From positions 5,262,001-5,326,000 of the forward strand of contig JARHVA010000349.1 in assembly GCA_037957365.1 (NCBI GenBank): a stretch of DNA of 64,000 nt, in the 5' to 3' direction. A model generated the notes under the pieces. It ran no database searches. It was given only the letters and a program-made list of their open reading frames with translations, and had not been told where the DNA came from. Positions 63,183 through 64,000 of the stretch are shown piece by piece (the stretch's first letter is position 1; the number at the start of each line of letters is the position of its first letter). Made by a program: the position numbers and the translations under genes. The DNA comes from Torreya grandis. Its lineage: Eukaryota > Streptophyta > Pinopsida > Cupressales > Taxaceae.

Positions 63183-64000
63183 ATAAACACAACTTTAATA
63201 AATTTCATCCTTCATATTCACCTAGGACCCCACACTCTCCCTGAGGTCTTCTATGTAGTTAATGTTGATTTTCAATACAAAATCTTGTTGGGATACCCTT
63301 GGATTCATTCCATGGGTTTTGTGCCATCCACCCTACACTGATGCATCAAATTTAAGCATGAAGGTCAAGTTGTTACCATACCAACTAATTTGAGCTCCTT
63401 CACATCATGAAACATGACCTACCAACCCAAAGACATTCTCCTTCCCCTATCTATCCAACCCTCATTAGTAAAAGATGAAACCCTATCTTATTCTACCAAT
63501 GAATCATCCACCAGTTCCTCCATCCCTTCCACCCAAATCCCCACAAAAAACCCTTTAAAATCAACCTTATAACACCTTTCATTGGAGGAGTATCACCTTC
63601 TCACCATTGATGCCTTCCCTACTCCTTAAGAGTATGAGAAACTTGACCACCAACTTGGTTATGACCCTAATACTAGAACCAATATTCCTTTTAGACCCTC
63701 AACTTATCAAATGAATTTCATTTATGGGGGACTTGATAAACCCCTAGGAACTTCTACCACCTCTTTTCACCTTGACCATTCACCTCTAACTTTTCTTATT
63801 TAGATAAACTATAAATTGCAAGAACATACCTCTACAAGTGTGCTTGGAAGGGATTTGGCCTAGGTTAGTATGAACATAAGATACATGAGTTAATTGCAAT
63901 TGAAACTTGAAAACTTCAAAAAAAATCATGGCCTCAATTTCATGCCACCTAAAAAATAAACCAACCCACCTCCCATTACCATCATTGATAAAGACATCCC
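63178..64000 (+). pseudogene. Element B aspartic protease, C-terminal half, and following linker
   Basis: The reading interrupted at 58742 continues: TLPEVFYVVNVDFQYKILLG, YPWIHSMGFVPSTLHRCIKF, KHEGQVVTIPTNLSSF (63210-63400), the conserved end of the gypsy protease region (NILLGRPWIH.MGAVPSTLHQ..KF..GQVVT). Downstream, DAFPTP.EYEKLDHQLGYDP and YGGLDKPLGTSTT are linker. The RT would start beyond the window. Confidence 0.8.

Larger units (their letters stand above)
52454..64000 (+). mobile_element. Element B: Ty3/gypsy inserted in A, itself interrupted by copia element C
   Basis: 5' LTR, primer site, leader (53.86-54.54 kb), gag (54544-56690), linker, protease split by element C (58743-63177) and resuming at 63178. 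It runs off the right end of the window before RT. Gag keeps one reading frame over more than 1.3 kb with isolated TAA/TAG/TGA stops, so B decayed mainly by substitution. Confidence 0.8.

Overview
The window looks like intergenic DNA from a large plant genome. It is AT-rich, poor in CpG and packed with nested, decayed LTR retrotransposons. No host protein-coding gene, rRNA, tRNA or CRISPR array could be supported. Almost every recognisable peptide is a gag, protease, reverse transcriptase (RT), RNase H or integrase fragment of plant Ty1/copia or Ty3/gypsy type, broken by stops and frameshifts. Deep nesting, old LTR pairs (about 80-90% identical by eye) and the absence of genes would suit a gymnosperm or a large-genome angiosperm. 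The species cannot be fixed from this sequence. All divergence figures are by-eye estimates on short samples, and all domain calls come from reading the translations.

Left part (1-28.6 kb). 1-2413 is unrecognised. A gypsy-like LTR end begins at 2414. A copia RT/RNase H remnant (minus strand, about 3.88-4.94 kb) is cut at 4943 by element D. D is a minus-strand non-chromovirus gypsy element spanning 4944-28621. Its LTRs are 4944-5942 and 27508-28621. Reading right to left, it holds a primer binding site, gag with a CCHC knuckle, protease, a 24-bp coding tandem repeat, RT, a broken integrase and a long extra 3' ORF region. Two insertions split it: an 8.14-kb non-autonomous LTR element at 9506-17649 (target duplication AATCA), and an unresolved block of about 4.2 kb (19.25-23.5 kb) with its own tandem repeats.

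Middle (28.6-47.3 kb). A short unassigned stretch leads to a 236-bp copia LTR with its polypurine tract. That LTR interrupts a second minus-strand copia remnant (gag-protease-integrase end-RT start, 30.2-31.8 kb). Gypsy element H (minus strand, 31826 to about 47284) follows, with gag, protease, RT, RNase H and integrase all readable as pseudogenes. Its right LTR is split by what is probably a 4.1-kb solo LTR (43143-47262) carrying long TG and CATA microsatellites.

Right part (47.3-64 kb). Three elements are nested. Gypsy A (plus strand, gag to the start of RT, with an RNase H-like domain before the RT) is interrupted at 52454 inside its RT by gypsy B (plus strand, 5' LTR 52454-53835, primer site, gag, protease). 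B is interrupted inside its protease by a complete but internally deleted copia element C (minus strand, 58743-63177, target duplication ATACC). C is the youngest element here and the only CpG-rich one. The 3' halves of A and B lie beyond the window.
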